The notes under the pieces: model-generated | Databases searched by the model: none | The model's input: the letters and a program-made list of their open reading frames with translations, nothing else | Told to the model about the DNA's origin: nothing | In this document: positions 23,601 to 34,096 of the stretch, piece after piece | Numbering within the stretch: position 1 is the first letter of the stretch | Layout: every line of letters begins with the position of its first letter | DNA from: Sphagnum compactum | Taxonomy: Eukaryota > Bryophyta > Sphagnopsida > Sphagnales | Direction: 5' to 3' | Length of the DNA stretch: 64,000 nucleotides | NCBI GenBank assembly: GCA_965153455.1 | Contig: OZ234493.1 | Coordinates: 17,722,213-17,786,212, forward strand | Position numbers and translations under genes: made by a program

Positions 23601-23828
23601 GCTGCTATGACCCAAGAAAAGAATGCCAACAACAAGACCACAAATGGAGCTGCACTCTCAACAGCTGCTGAAATCCAGAAGAAACCACAGAAGGGCAAAA
23701 TGGAGTCCATAGGACAAGAGGATCCATGGTTCAAGCAAGCCGCCTCCAAGGGTGTCAAGGTTCTTCCTCTTCCTCTCACCTGTTGCTGTGAAAGAGAACT
23801 GTGCAGCACTGGCATGGGTGCAGCTTAG
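23590..23828 (+). pseudogene. coding-like fragment, Ala/Asn/Gly-rich then QEDPWFKQAASKG, unknown family
   Basis: After the tandem array a frame reads AAADNGAVAAAMTQEKN, then AEIQKKPQKGKMESIGQE, DPWFKQAASKGVKVLPLP, and ends at a stop at 23826-23828. The same MTQEKN segment opens each repeat unit, so this may be the 3' part of the gene from which the array grew. I do not recognise the family. It could be an exon with a splice site near LPLPLT. It lies inside the proposed Helitron. Confidence 0.35.
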
Positions 23829-24238
23829 CAGCCATCAATCTGCCCAGAGATTTGATGAGTCCGAGATCAAAAGTGGGTCCTCAGATGGCTTGAGAGGTGG
23901 CTACGTCAATTCTGCAAAAACCTAGGACGTGGGCCCAGGCGCCCTGATCATTTCATTCCTACATACACTAAAACTTTGAGTTTTGAGCAACTGTTGCAAA
24001 GGGGGGGCTGAAATGTTTGCGGTTTTAAATAGTTAACATCATCGAGCCAACTTTGGATAGTCTAAGGCAATTAGAGTGCCAGTATTGATGAGTTGCAGTT
24101 GTGCAGAGCCTCTGGAAGAGCGAGCTTCGTGATCCAAGCTTTAGTCATCGTCTTCCTGCAAGGAGTGGAATTTGTGAAGCTGGTGAGATATGGATCTAGA
24201 GATAGCCTAACGATTGACCCCTGACGATTGACTTGGGC

Positions 24239-24667
24239 ATGGTAGAAGCAGAGGGGAAAAAGGAGAAAGACGAAGACTTTTTGGTACAGTGTTCACAACG
24301 CCTTCCATCAAAGTTAGAGGCGGCAGAAGTTCCTACTCATGATGCCGTAGTGGCTTTGGAAGAAGAAAAAGAGGCAAGAGAGAATTTCAACTTCGTCCTA
24401 GAGCAGCAACCTCTCGATGGAATCCCCTCCACACTGACGACATTTCATGATCTCTTGAATGAAATGGAGGCTCAGGAGTTGTTGGAGCATGAACCAAACG
24501 CTCCAAGCGACACTGAGCAACTGGATGATGTGAATAACATTACAGCAATGGATCCTGTCACCATTCCTGAAGATCCTGTTGTGATTCCTGAAGCCATGAG
24601 TGAGTTACTTAGTCTTCTTGGTACTGTGGACAATGCAAGTTTCAGAACGACTTCCCAGTTCCATTAA
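24239..24667 (+). CDS. hypothetical acidic protein fragment
   Basis: The open frame encodes about 142 residues from MVEAEGKK to TSQFH. It is rich in Glu and Asp, with two VTIPEDP/VVIPEA-type repeats near residues 107-120 and a predicted helical segment at LTTFHDLLNEMEAQELLE. An ATG two codons upstream is also possible. Codon content is even and no low-complexity tract dominates, so it may be a real exon captured by the proposed Helitron. No family is recognised and no function is claimed. Confidence 0.35.
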   Translation: MVEAEGKKEKDEDFLVQCSQRLPSKLEAAEVPTHDAVVALEEEKEARENFNFVLEQQPLDGIPSTLTTFHDLLNEMEAQELLEHEPNAPSDTEQLDDVNNITAMDPVTIPEDPVVIPEAMSELLSLLGTVDNASFRTTSQFH

Positions 24668-24794
24668 CCCTTGATCATGGTTTCTCTGATGGAGATCCAC
24701 TCTTTATCAGAGAAACAATGTTCCACTATATTATCACTTGACAGTTGGAGCTTTGTGCCATGATCTGATGGCATCATGTTGTGGGAGCTTACAG

Positions 24795-25014
24795 GGAGTG
24801 TTGAAGCTGCTGTTGACATGCCAATTGCGGTATCTAACAACATGGCCAGCAGTGATGATCAGTGGCTTAACATCAATCATCTTGGCTTTCACAATTCTGG
24901 CTCTAAGCTCTTGGTTGTTCAACGAGTCTCTGAAAGTGATTGGTATCTTCTTTGGAGCTGATCTCTGCTTGACAGGAGTGTCTCTGATGCTAATTGCCTT
25001 CATGGCTCGCTTGG
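24795..25014 (+). pseudogene. HdeD/DUF308-like membrane-domain exon, isolated
   Basis: Between an AG at 24793-24794 and a GT at 25015-25016, the frame reads WPAVMISGLTSIILAFTILA, then NESLKVIGIFFGADLCLTG and VSLMLIAFMAR. Two hydrophobic helices separated by a short loop, with Gly and Asp at conserved places, resemble the repeated two-helix unit of the HdeD (DUF308) membrane family. That family is known for bacterial acid resistance and also occurs in algae and plants. A full protein has about six helices, and the other exons are not seen. It is therefore a fragment, probably captured, unless distant exons exist. Confidence 0.45.
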
Positions 25015-25070
25015 GTATGAATGTCAAATCTCTTCTAAATCTTACATCAGATCTTTTACTCAGCTGCCAA

Positions 25071-25212
25071 CCTCAAATTGTAGGTTTCCTTACATAATTC
25101 TTCTCAGCCTCAAATGGGTACCTTCTCATCCTCAATTTGGTACCTTCTGATTCCATGAATCGGTATCTTCTAATCCTCAAATTGATACCTCCTCAACCTC
25201 AAATTGTTACCA
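25071..25212. repeat. ~26-bp degenerate minisatellite
   Basis: Repeated 'cctcaaattggtaccttct'-like units, five to six copies with changes. Confidence 0.65.
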
Positions 25213-28036
25213 TTTCAACAGCAATAGAATGTTTTTTGCTTCTCATAGTTCTTAGATCATGTCTATGTGATGATCCTTTTGGCTAATGTGGTGATCATGC
25301 AAAATTTGTTTTGTTGAAACAGAACTTACAAATACTGTGCATTAGATTTCAATGTTTCATTACAGAGTTCAATCATGGCTGATGAAGAAAGATGGTTGTT
25401 GGATTTTTGGGGTGGGTGACCAATTAATGCAGGTCACAAAACGAAGGAGACACATGAACCACTTCTGGCAGAAAGTGCACGAGTAGCTGCAACTGTATGA
25501 GTTTTATTTGCTGGGGTTATGTGATACGCTACTATGAAGACACAAAATTTAAGGTATCAGCAAGCAACACCTGCCTGGATATACTTTTGTATCGTAATAT
25601 AGTGCCAGAAAAGAGGTGAAGTTTTTTAGTGTTCCCTCATTCAAATTTCGAGGTTTCCTCTGAAGGTCTACTTTCCTTGAATATCATAAATGTGAGCTGT
25701 ATGCAAAACTTCTGTGGCTGGAGTTAAATCACAGTGTGCTTTCTAGATTTTCAAGAATGGATGTGAGTAAAATCTTTTATGATCCAACTCTTGAAATTGA
25801 ATTTTAGTGAAGAAAATTAGATTTAACTAATCGCCCACTCTCGCACATCAATTTGCACTTCAACATGAAAGGTAAAATGAGTATTCATATTGTGGAGTGC
25901 ACTTTTCTATCTTAGGAAAAGTAAACTTCTATAGGAAAAGTAAACTTCTGTCAGCATCTTCTGACAGCATCCAAACAAGGAAATGGTAGTGAAATGTAAA
26001 AAAAAGTAAAAACTATAAAACTATAAAAAAGGAATGGAAACAAATGAAACAAGGAAAGGGAAATACAGTAAAATAATTTATTTTTTAAAACATTTACCAA
26101 AATGAAGAAACTAAATAAAGAGTAAAAAATTTAAAAAAATAAAACTTATAATAATGAAGAAAAACCCTACTTGAAAAAGAATGAAGTGTATCTTCTTTCT
26201 CCAAACTTCAAACTTGCATCCAAATAAACAAAAATATAAAAGTGAAAAAGAAACACTTTATTTTTATTATACAAAATAATAATAAAAACAGAAAACACAT
26301 TTTTTTTTAAAAAAAAAGATAAAAGTTTCTAAAAAAAACTAAAACATGAACCAAGTTTAAAGAAACCGGGGGCCTTCACAGTGCCCGAAGGTCACGGGTA
26401 CCCACTAGTTGAATATAATAAAGCAAAAGAAGGTATAACAATAAACATCAAAATAATACTAGGAAAAATTCAAGGACTCATTTCTACTAAAATAAGAAAG
26501 CCGTAGGCCCCTATGTGGAGTAATCAAGAAAAAAGTAACTTGGAAAGGCACAAAACAAATATACATGTTACATGTTTTTATTTGTAGAATCCTATAGAAA
26601 ATGCCTTTTATTGATCATATAATTGAGTATATTATGTAATTGTTATAAAATTTTTTTAAAAAAAATAAGGAGAGTGTGGGGGAAACAAAACATATTATTA
26701 CCAAATAACCGATGATGATAACATCATGGGCAAACCAAAATACGTTCAAAGCACAACCAAATTGGCGACGAAAATGTGTTTAAACAAAATAATCTAGGTT
26801 TTGCATATTAAATAAGTTAAATTGACCTATGTTAATTTTATATTATTAATGTTCATAAGTTTAAACTACGTTTGTAAAATACAATTAAATGTGTTAGTGC
26901 AATAGTTGAAGACTTAAACCCCAAATGGAGGTGAAATGTTCAAATTTCTTATTTGGAACCTATGCCATAGCTAAGCTGTCTTAATTAAATTAAGTAACCT
27001 AATGTAGGTTACTTTGGTTAAGATGTCTAAGTTATCGGCTAAGTTTAATTTACATAGTCCTAAAGTGGAAAAAATGGTTTTTTTTTAAATCACGGATTTG
27101 TTGGTAGTCATGGCACACCATGAAGAAAATAATCCATGATTACACATTGAAAATAATAATAATAATAATAATAATAATAGATTTTTTAGTGCATGCCACA
27201 ACTACCCAAAAAAATTGAGACTACCTGCCAAAAAATATGTTTAGTGAAACATGTGACTATTGAAAATGACCAAAAAATATTTCACAAAAAATGTTAGAAT
27301 CAATTAGTCTTTTTTTACTTAAAATGAAATAAGTTGTAAATTAATGAATTTGGTCTTTTTTCATATAAAACCTACTGAATTTGAATAGTTGCAAAAAAAC
27401 AAGATTTTCATTATGATTGTTCATTCAAATTCATAAAACATAAGTTATGACCAATTAAAGGGGCGGGAATCAAATTGGTGATTTGACTCCTAGCCACAAA
27501 ATTATAAATCAAAGGCATAAAACGAGCTCCAATGGAGACATGCCACACATTGTTAGAAAGATTTTTTTCAAGAACAATAAATTATTGTCCTTGTACATTT
27601 AAAACATGCTTGAAATGAAGGAGACACAATTGTCCAAAAAATGGGAATCTCGATTTTTTTTTTCATTTGGATGTAGTTCCCATGGAATATTATAGGAAAT
27701 ATTATAAGGAATGGTACCTCTTCCCAAAGGTGCCGGTTGAGTGAAGCTTGTGTTTAAAGTTGTGCTTAATAAGTTCACCGCACCAATTATGTTTAACTTA
27801 CACTAAATTGCCATCCTTATTTGGTCATGTAGGTTGAATTCAACTTGAATTCTTGTTTATGATTTTGTCATAATCCTATCTCGAGGCTTCAAACATGCAC
27901 TCTTGCTTGTAAAGTGCTATGAACTAGAGAGTGTGTTTCGTTTCCTTTTTTTGTTATTTTTACTTTAACACTCACATTCAGGTCTTTTAAAAAGTGCAGA
28001 AAAAGGCATATCATTTGTGGTATTTGGGATACACAA
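25213..28036. other. AT-rich sequence, no gene recognised
   Basis: Up to 26408 this would be the 3' part of the proposed Helitron. Beyond it is AT-rich spacer with an (AAT)n microsatellite at about 27152-27180. No exon or RNA gene was seen. Confidence 0.5.
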
Positions 28037-28806
28037 TCTTATATATTAAAGCAAACGTGGTGTGTGTGTGTGTGTGTGTTCGTTTCAGGTCTCAAGAAAT
28101 GAGGGGTCCGTCTGTTTAGGGACATGGAGACAGGAGGTATCGTCAGATGATGAGGAGACCTGGATTTGGTCTCGAAGGTATCGGAACCTGAAAATTTGCA
28201 ATGGCAGCAGAGGAGGAGATTCCAGGTCTCAAGAAATGAGGGGTCTGTCTGTGTTAGGGACATGGAGGCCAATCTATCGTCACATGACAAGGAGATTTCA
28301 GGTCTCGAAAATATCGAGACCTGGGGTTTGGAACTAGAAGAAAAAGCAATGGCAACAGATGACAAAATCCAGGTCTCAAGAAACGAGGGATCTGTGTTAG
28401 GGACACGGAGACTATGAAGTAGGGGATTTCAGGTCTCGAAAATATCAGGACCTTGATTTGGGACGTGAAAAAAGAAGGGAAGAAAGGAAGAGGAGGAGGG
28501 CATGGCAGGGAGAACGACGAGAGCCGCCATCTGTCTGTGTGTTCGTCACAGACATTCGCGGATTGCGGCCAAGGCAACTGCTGCGGGGGGTCGGGCGAGG
28601 TGCCACGGCCTTTTATACATCCAATGTGGATGCATGATGCAGTTTGGGGCCAAACGGTGCGTTCAGCGGGCCAGACGGGGGTGCACAGGGCACGATGGGC
28701 GGGTCAAACCGGCCTGGGCAGCGCGCACAGGACCTGCAGGGGCGCCTCAGGCCTCCAATACGTGACAAACGTGGCTAGAGTGGCGTAGCCACGGGTTACC
28801 TACTAG
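28037..28806 (+). mobile_element. short non-autonomous Helitron
   Basis: The 5' end is TCTTATATATTAAAGCAAAC at 28037, preceded by A. The 3' end has a perfect 7-bp hairpin GTGGCTA (28771-28777) / TAGCCAC (28786-28792), then 10 bases, then CTAG at 28803-28806 followed by T. This fits the plant Helitron pattern of A|TC...hairpin...CTRR|T, with no target duplication. The 770-bp body has no helicase gene. Internally, 'aggtctcaagaaatgaggg' motifs recur near 28087, 28227 and 28374. A (GT)n tract lies at about 28059-28080. GC content rises sharply after 28500. Confidence 0.88.
28087..28480. repeat. internal degenerate repeats of the Helitron
   Basis: Three to four copies combine 'aggtctcaagaaa.gagg', 'gttagggacatggaga' and 'caggtctcgaaaatatc', spaced about 140 bases apart. 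Confidence 0.7.
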
Positions 28807-29577
28807 TTAGAATGATTACAAGCTAGGGTGGCTCACTTTTCGTGTTGAATGGAAGCTTTTTGCAAAGTGTTGTGCATTTGCATCCAAATTACAATCTATA
28901 AAATCACTTATATATGAAGAATTTTATTCGATTCATATTGTCAACTTATAAAAAAAACATAAGTTTGCACCAAAAAAATTCAACATATGCACACCAACCT
29001 TGCCAAAATGGCCTTTCAAAGTTGAAAGTATGGACAGTGAATTTAGCATGTCCTTCCATATATGACCAATTTATGATGCCATTGCTAATTGGGTAGGGAC
29101 AGTTGAAGGAGAGAAAGTGCAAAGATCAACCTGATGTTTGGAGCATTTAAAATCATTTCTTAGGTGGAGTAAAGAGAGATGGGAACAGGGGATGTGAACC
29201 ATTGTAGCTTTGAAGCATCTATCTCTCTTACAAGAAACATGAAGCATAGGTAGCCAACCAGTTCCAGGACATAAGGTATCTGGACACAAAGAGACCTGTT
29301 ATCTTTCAAACACAGGTCTACCTCAGTGAGAAGTATATGCTACCCATTTAAGCATTATGTAAGAGTAATTTGAAGTATCACCATCAAGCAGAATACTATG
29401 TAGGATCTAATATGAACACTTTTTTTTTATGATACAGTTGGGTCCAACAGTATGAGTGAAAGCTAATGCAAGTGAATTCAGAGGTTTAACCTTTTGGGAC
29501 TTGTTCAAAAATTCTTATTTCATCATAGTTTTATCTACATTGAAAAACAGAAAAAACAAAGACCAGTAACGGCAAAC
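28807..29577. other. spacer downstream of the Crinkler-like gene
   Basis: No gene was recognised. The part near 29577 would hold the 3' untranslated region of the minus-strand gene. Confidence 0.4.
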
Positions 29578-31423
29578 CTACGGAATAGGATCTGACAGCC
29601 AAGGATCACTTAATGCCATCGCTGCAGTGCATTTCTTAGATGTAAGATTCCTGATAAACTGCAGAGCAGATTCTGAAATCTCAGTCATCCAATGCACAGC
29701 CTTTCCCAGAAGTCTGCCAAGCTGATATATATCTGACATGGGCGTGTAGAAGCTGCCCTCCAACATCTCAATGCTCCACCCTCTGAAATACTGAAATCCT
29801 TCCGGCAATTGGAAAGGAGAAGCTGCTACTGTTTCCAGGTCAATTAGCATGAACTGCTCCTGTGATACCTGCACAATATTAGGGAGTCGGACATCCCTGT
29901 GAACGAGGCCTACCTCATGGAGGACAGACAGTGCTTCACACACATTCTTCGCCATCATCCTGATACTTTGCTCAGACCTCAAAATGGGTGCGTGTCCAAC
30001 AGGACTTATTTCGACTGTGTAGGTTCCTGTGCGACTTATGTAGTCCTCTGATCTTTTGCCCATTAATTGTGGAAGGGAGGGACATCCTTCTCCAGCTTTG
30101 TAAGCCCGCAGTATCACATCCAATTCAGTCATCAATTCCATACAAAAACTGTTAAAGTTCTTGATGGACTTCCTAACTCTATCAGGGAAGAAATATATTT
30201 TCCTGTCTCCTACAATATCCACAGTGAACATAGCACAGCGGCCTGGTACCTCCGGGACTGAGTCTATCATTTTCTTGATTAACTGATATGCGTAGCCAAT
30301 GCTTAGCAGAAACTTGCAGCGCCAACATCAGTTGACAGGTCAAGCCTTGGACCAACTCTTCTCACCAGGCCACTCTTGCCAATGGAAAGCCACTGGAATG
30401 CTGAGCCTGCTGCTATGTACCCCAGAATGAATTGTAACTCTCCGTAAAACATGGTGGAAAGTGGTCTCACCTTTGCTCTAAGATCACCTTCAGCATCAGA
30501 AAGGCTGGAGAGCTTGTCTTCACCAATAAGGAAGGTGCATCCAGATGCGGTAAGAAGGGTATCGGGTCTTGACCTTTCTTTCGTAGAGCTGGAACGACTA
30601 CCAGCTGTCGTTTCATTACAATTGAAGAAGAACTGGTACGTGAAATTGTACGGGCTATAGGACCTGCACAGGTGAAAGAGATCCACCAGGAAGCCTACAA
30701 TGCGAGCTGATGTATTCATCTCTGACACTGCAGGGCCAAAACAGAGACACAGAGCCCATGTCAACATAGTAGGGACAGCCGACTCATCTGCTTCAATCAG
30801 AAACCTCTCTGTGAGATCAGGCTTCTTAATAAGCCTCTCCTGATACATTATCCTATTTACAGGAAGCTTTCCATGCTTCTCAGGGAACAATACATTTGCA
30901 AGGTCATAGTCATGTTGTGGGAGTGTGGTTAGCCCTGGCATCAGCATATGCTTGATCCATTCTTCAGAGCGATCCTTATAAACTGGTAGAAACAACAGAG
31001 ATGGAACAAAAGTTTAGGTCAGAACTTAAAATGATTGGAAAACATGCCAAAGAACTGGCTATGCATGTGCAGAATAATCATGTGCACAAGTATCAACGGA
31101 GATCAGAATTGACGTCAATGTTTATGATCCTTGATATTGTACCATGCTCTTGTGGTGTCAAGACTGCACGAGCAGGAGTTTCTTCTGTACCAGGTGGAGT
31201 TCTTACGAGGTTGACTGAATGACTTGACGAGAACGTCCACCACACCAGGTCGGGTAGGAAGAATTCTGTCCAAGGACTCCTTAGAGGCTGCTGCAAGTGC
31301 GGTTTCTGTATCATATCCCGCATCCACCAACTTCTTGATGTCATCACTTCTGAATTTCGCGCCTGGACATCTCTCCTCCAAGACTTGGCGAACCGCGTTG
31401 CACTCGCTATCCTCGTCCATCAT
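29578..31423 (-). pseudogene. Crinkler-like protein: PD-(D/E)xK-type nuclease domain plus atypical kinase, one frameshift
   Basis: Exon 1 (31207-31423) starts MMDEDSECNAV and holds a helix-hairpin-helix-like segment (DDIKKLVDAGYDTETALAAA). A GT-AG intron (30983-31206) joins it in frame to exon 2. Exon 2 carries RPDTLL...FLIGEDK (Asp213, Glu227, Lys229 of the spliced protein), fitting the D...E-x-K nuclease signature, then YGELQFILGYIAAGSAFQW, as in Crinkler-RHS-type REase domains. Near 30315-30325 a one-base frameshift is needed to pass from LDLSTDVG to CKFLLSIGYAYQLIKKM. The kinase follows: HRDVRLPN, MLIDLE in place of DFG, SDIYQLGRLL, ending ALSDPWLSDPIP. No glycine loop or VAIK lysine is evident. 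Known: such architectures occur in eukaryotic effector and transposon-related proteins and in plants. It may be a recent pseudogene, or intact with a sequence error. A separate start at 30270 is possible for the kinase part alone. Confidence 0.8.
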
Positions 31424-31668
31424 GCAACGAAGAAAAAAGGAGTCGCAAGAAAAACAAAGGAAAAGTGGAAAAATGAAAGCAAGCCCTAGCGCCTGCAATG
31501 CTGGGAAACACTTGTCGCCAAAAATAAAGCACACCAGGTCTGACAGGAAAGAAAGAAATGCTAGGTTTGCTCTGCCAAACTCCCACCGCAAGCTTTGCAC
31601 AAGAAGAGCAAAGGACAATGGGACAATCGGAAAGGTGGCTTCGCCGGTGTCTGGGCGGCCCAAAACTC

Positions 31669-31692
31669 GGGTTTAGGGTTTAGGGTTTAGGG
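31669..31692 (+). repeat. short interstitial telomere-type repeat (GGGTTTA)3
   Basis: Three perfect GGGTTTA units plus GGG lie about 250 bases upstream of the Crinkler-like start. Telo-box motifs of this kind are common near plant transcription starts, so a promoter role is possible. Confidence 0.85.
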
Positions 31693-33544
31693 AAATGCCT
31701 GTATATCTCACCTTCAGTTATCTGTTCTAACCTGAAAAACATTGCCTGTGAGCAGTCGTGTGCTTTTGATGTTGCATTGTGCAGCATTCTTCAACCGCCA
31801 AAATCCTTCTTTGTGTTCTTTTGGGTTTGCGCTAAACCGATAAAGGACTTGGTGTCTTCTGGGAAGTTAAGTTGCCAAAAGACATCATAGTTTCTAGAAT
31901 GTGTTACCCAGTGGCGATTATGCTTTGAAACGCAGAGGAGGAAACGTAGTGCGCTTGCTTTCATGGAGGGAGGTCACGCCTGTCACGAGACGGCCGGCGT
32001 TTCGACTCTGGCACAAAGCAGCTGCTGTACCCAATCTCAACTCGAAGCCACTGATGCCAAGCGGGCCCTCATTTCATGGTTTGTTTGGACACACCTTAAA
32101 CAAGATAGTGGAGCTCCAATGGGAGTTATTGTGAAATTGTAAATTGATGCTTGTCGTTTTTGTTGGTATTGGTAGCACTTTTGTAATCTTGAAAGAAATT
32201 TAACTGAACTATCGCTTTGATTCTGGACATGACAGCATCATTCTCATGCACTCACAATCAACTAGCATTCAGTCACATTATCTTCCTCTCTGCAATGGCC
32301 TCACTAACTTTTGCAGGCCATGCCAGAACTGAGCTGCAGCCATGGAATGCAGGAAAACCCATGTGGTTGTTTTTCCCACCTCCCTTGCCCTGCACTCCAC
32401 GGGTGACCTAACTTCATGTCTTGTGAGTGTACTGCCTGGTGAAACTGTGCTGGTGGATGCACTTTTCTTGTCCCAAATATGGCAAGCCCACACAGAATTT
32501 GGTCAAAGCCCTAGATGATCTCCGTTTTTTATCTGGAAGGCACGAAAGCCTTGTCCCAGCAGAGTATGCTACTTGCTAATACTATTTAGATATATTCAAT
32601 TTGAGCTATGTCCTCATAAAGATGATGCCTTAAAGGTCTGTCTATTTCCTTCCTTGTTTCTTGTTAGACTTTTCTTTTTCCACATTTTTTATTAGTCCTC
32701 CTTATTCTTCATCTCCTTGGTCTTCTTCTTGTCTTAGTAGGGTTTTAGCTGGCCAGCTTGAGGGCTGAGTTACCCTTCTATCATTGGCCTTGTGAGGTGG
32801 CTAATGTACGACATTGACCTCAGAGAGTTGATATGGTGAATCAGAAAGTTGTCATAGCTGGTCACTACCATTCATCTTGCTGTTGAAGGTCTCTGGTGCT
32901 GTGTGTGACTGTTGCTATCATCCAAAGTACTCAATTTGTGTTTTTTTTTTTCCATCTGTTATTCAGGGTTGGTTATACTCTTTTTTGCATGCACTGACAT
33001 GCTGAAACTATGACAGCAAATTCAGCTAGATATTTAACCCAGAACTGCTTGCTTTGGACCACATGTTTGACTGTCTTTTGTGATTTGGCTAATTTTGATA
33101 TGTCAATACTTTCAAGGTGGCAGAAGATGTAGAATGCAGAATCACCAATCTCTTTTCATGCTGCTATTTGGTTTCCATGCATATCTCCTCTTGCAATTTT
33201 TATTGTTATCATTGTGATCCCTCCTGGGCTGATGATTCTATCTGGCTTACAAGATCAGTATCCATATGCTTACATAATGATGTGCCCAAGCAATTTTGAG
33301 CATTTAATTATCCGATCTATATTTACTGCTGAGAGCTGATTTAAGTCAGTGAAGTGTAATGGCTGCATAGCCTTTGTGTACATGCTGTGAAGCTATGATC
33401 ACACTCTCTTCTGTTTATTGGGGTCTAGTTGTTGCCTGGCCCATGCAACTTGTACTATTACTAATTTCCCTGCAAATAGATCTTTGCATCAACTTATTGA
33501 TATTCATGTTTCATTGGAGATTTTAATCTTTTCCGTGGGTTTGA
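31693..33544. other. moderately GC spacer with no certain gene
   Basis: The composition resembles genic DNA of this window more than the AT-rich spacers. No exon with a recognisable family was found; an intron of a larger gene including the WD40 exon is possible. A T-run lies at about 32941-32951. Confidence 0.4.
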
Positions 33545-33672
33545 TCTTCCATTCGGTTGGAGACAGAGTCTCTTTGTAATTGTACAGCAAAATACTGCAG
33601 TCTTGAACCGGCTCCACGCTCCACTATAGCAGCTGCTTTCAGCCCAGATGGCAACACCCTTGCTTCCACTCA
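33545..33672 (+). pseudogene. lone WD40-repeat exon, AMBRA1-like
   Basis: The frame after the stop at 33542-33544 reads RLETESLCNCTAKYCSLEP, then PRSTIAAAFSPDGNTLASTH, ending at a GTATGT donor at 33673. The PRSTIAAAFSPDG.TLASTH segment is characteristic of the first WD40 blade of plant AMBRA1-like proteins. The next expected exon (GDHTVKI..) was not found in the following kilobase or more. It is thus either a captured or decayed exon, or part of a gene with a long intron. A splice acceptor at 33561-33562 is plausible. Confidence 0.6.
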
Positions 33673-34096
33673 GTATGTACTTCTCTTCTGCTGAAAGTTG
33701 GTTGTGCACTTAGCCTCTCCTCTATCTTGCTGCATTTGCTGTTCACTATATTGTTGCATTTTCTGTTCACTGTCTAATTGTGTTTGCTGTTCGTCTGCTA
33801 TTTCTGGCCAGGTTGCAGCTACAGTTTAGCAGCACATACATGTCTTGAGTGTGAAGCAATTTCCATGCTTACTGCATTCCATCCATAATTTCTAGTTGCT
33901 TATTTGAGGCACAGGTTGCTTATTCACAGATTATGACATTGGATCTTTGTTCCTGAGATGGTAAGCGTTTTATGGGGAGCTGTTTCATATTCTTACTAAA
34001 GATTTTTCAGTAGCTTGTAATTACTTTGAATGTGCTGCTTTAGAATTTCAAAATGAAGGGCTTAGGTCTCTGAAGTTTGTGGACACATGTGACAAT

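Larger units (their letters stand above)
22111..26408 (+). mobile_element. proposed large non-autonomous Helitron carrying gene fragments
   Basis: The 3' end is well supported. A hairpin CCTTC..GAAGG (26373-26391) is followed after 13 bases by CTAG at 26405-26408 and then T, with the context TCACGGGTACCCACTAGTT. This is almost the same as the end of the Helitron at 28037-28806. The proposed 5' end is TCTACTTATATAATATCC at 22111, preceded by A. It fits the TC start and A|T insertion rule but is less certain. The interior holds tandem coding-like repeats, an acidic open frame and a membrane-domain exon. No RepHel protein is present. Gene-fragment capture is typical of plant Helitrons. Confidence 0.5.

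Noticed and set aside
31115-31663. Longer start (80 extra residues) for the Crinkler-like protein
   Set aside because: The extra part is hydrophobic and unlike the family; the ATG at 31421-31423 directly precedes the conserved helical domain.
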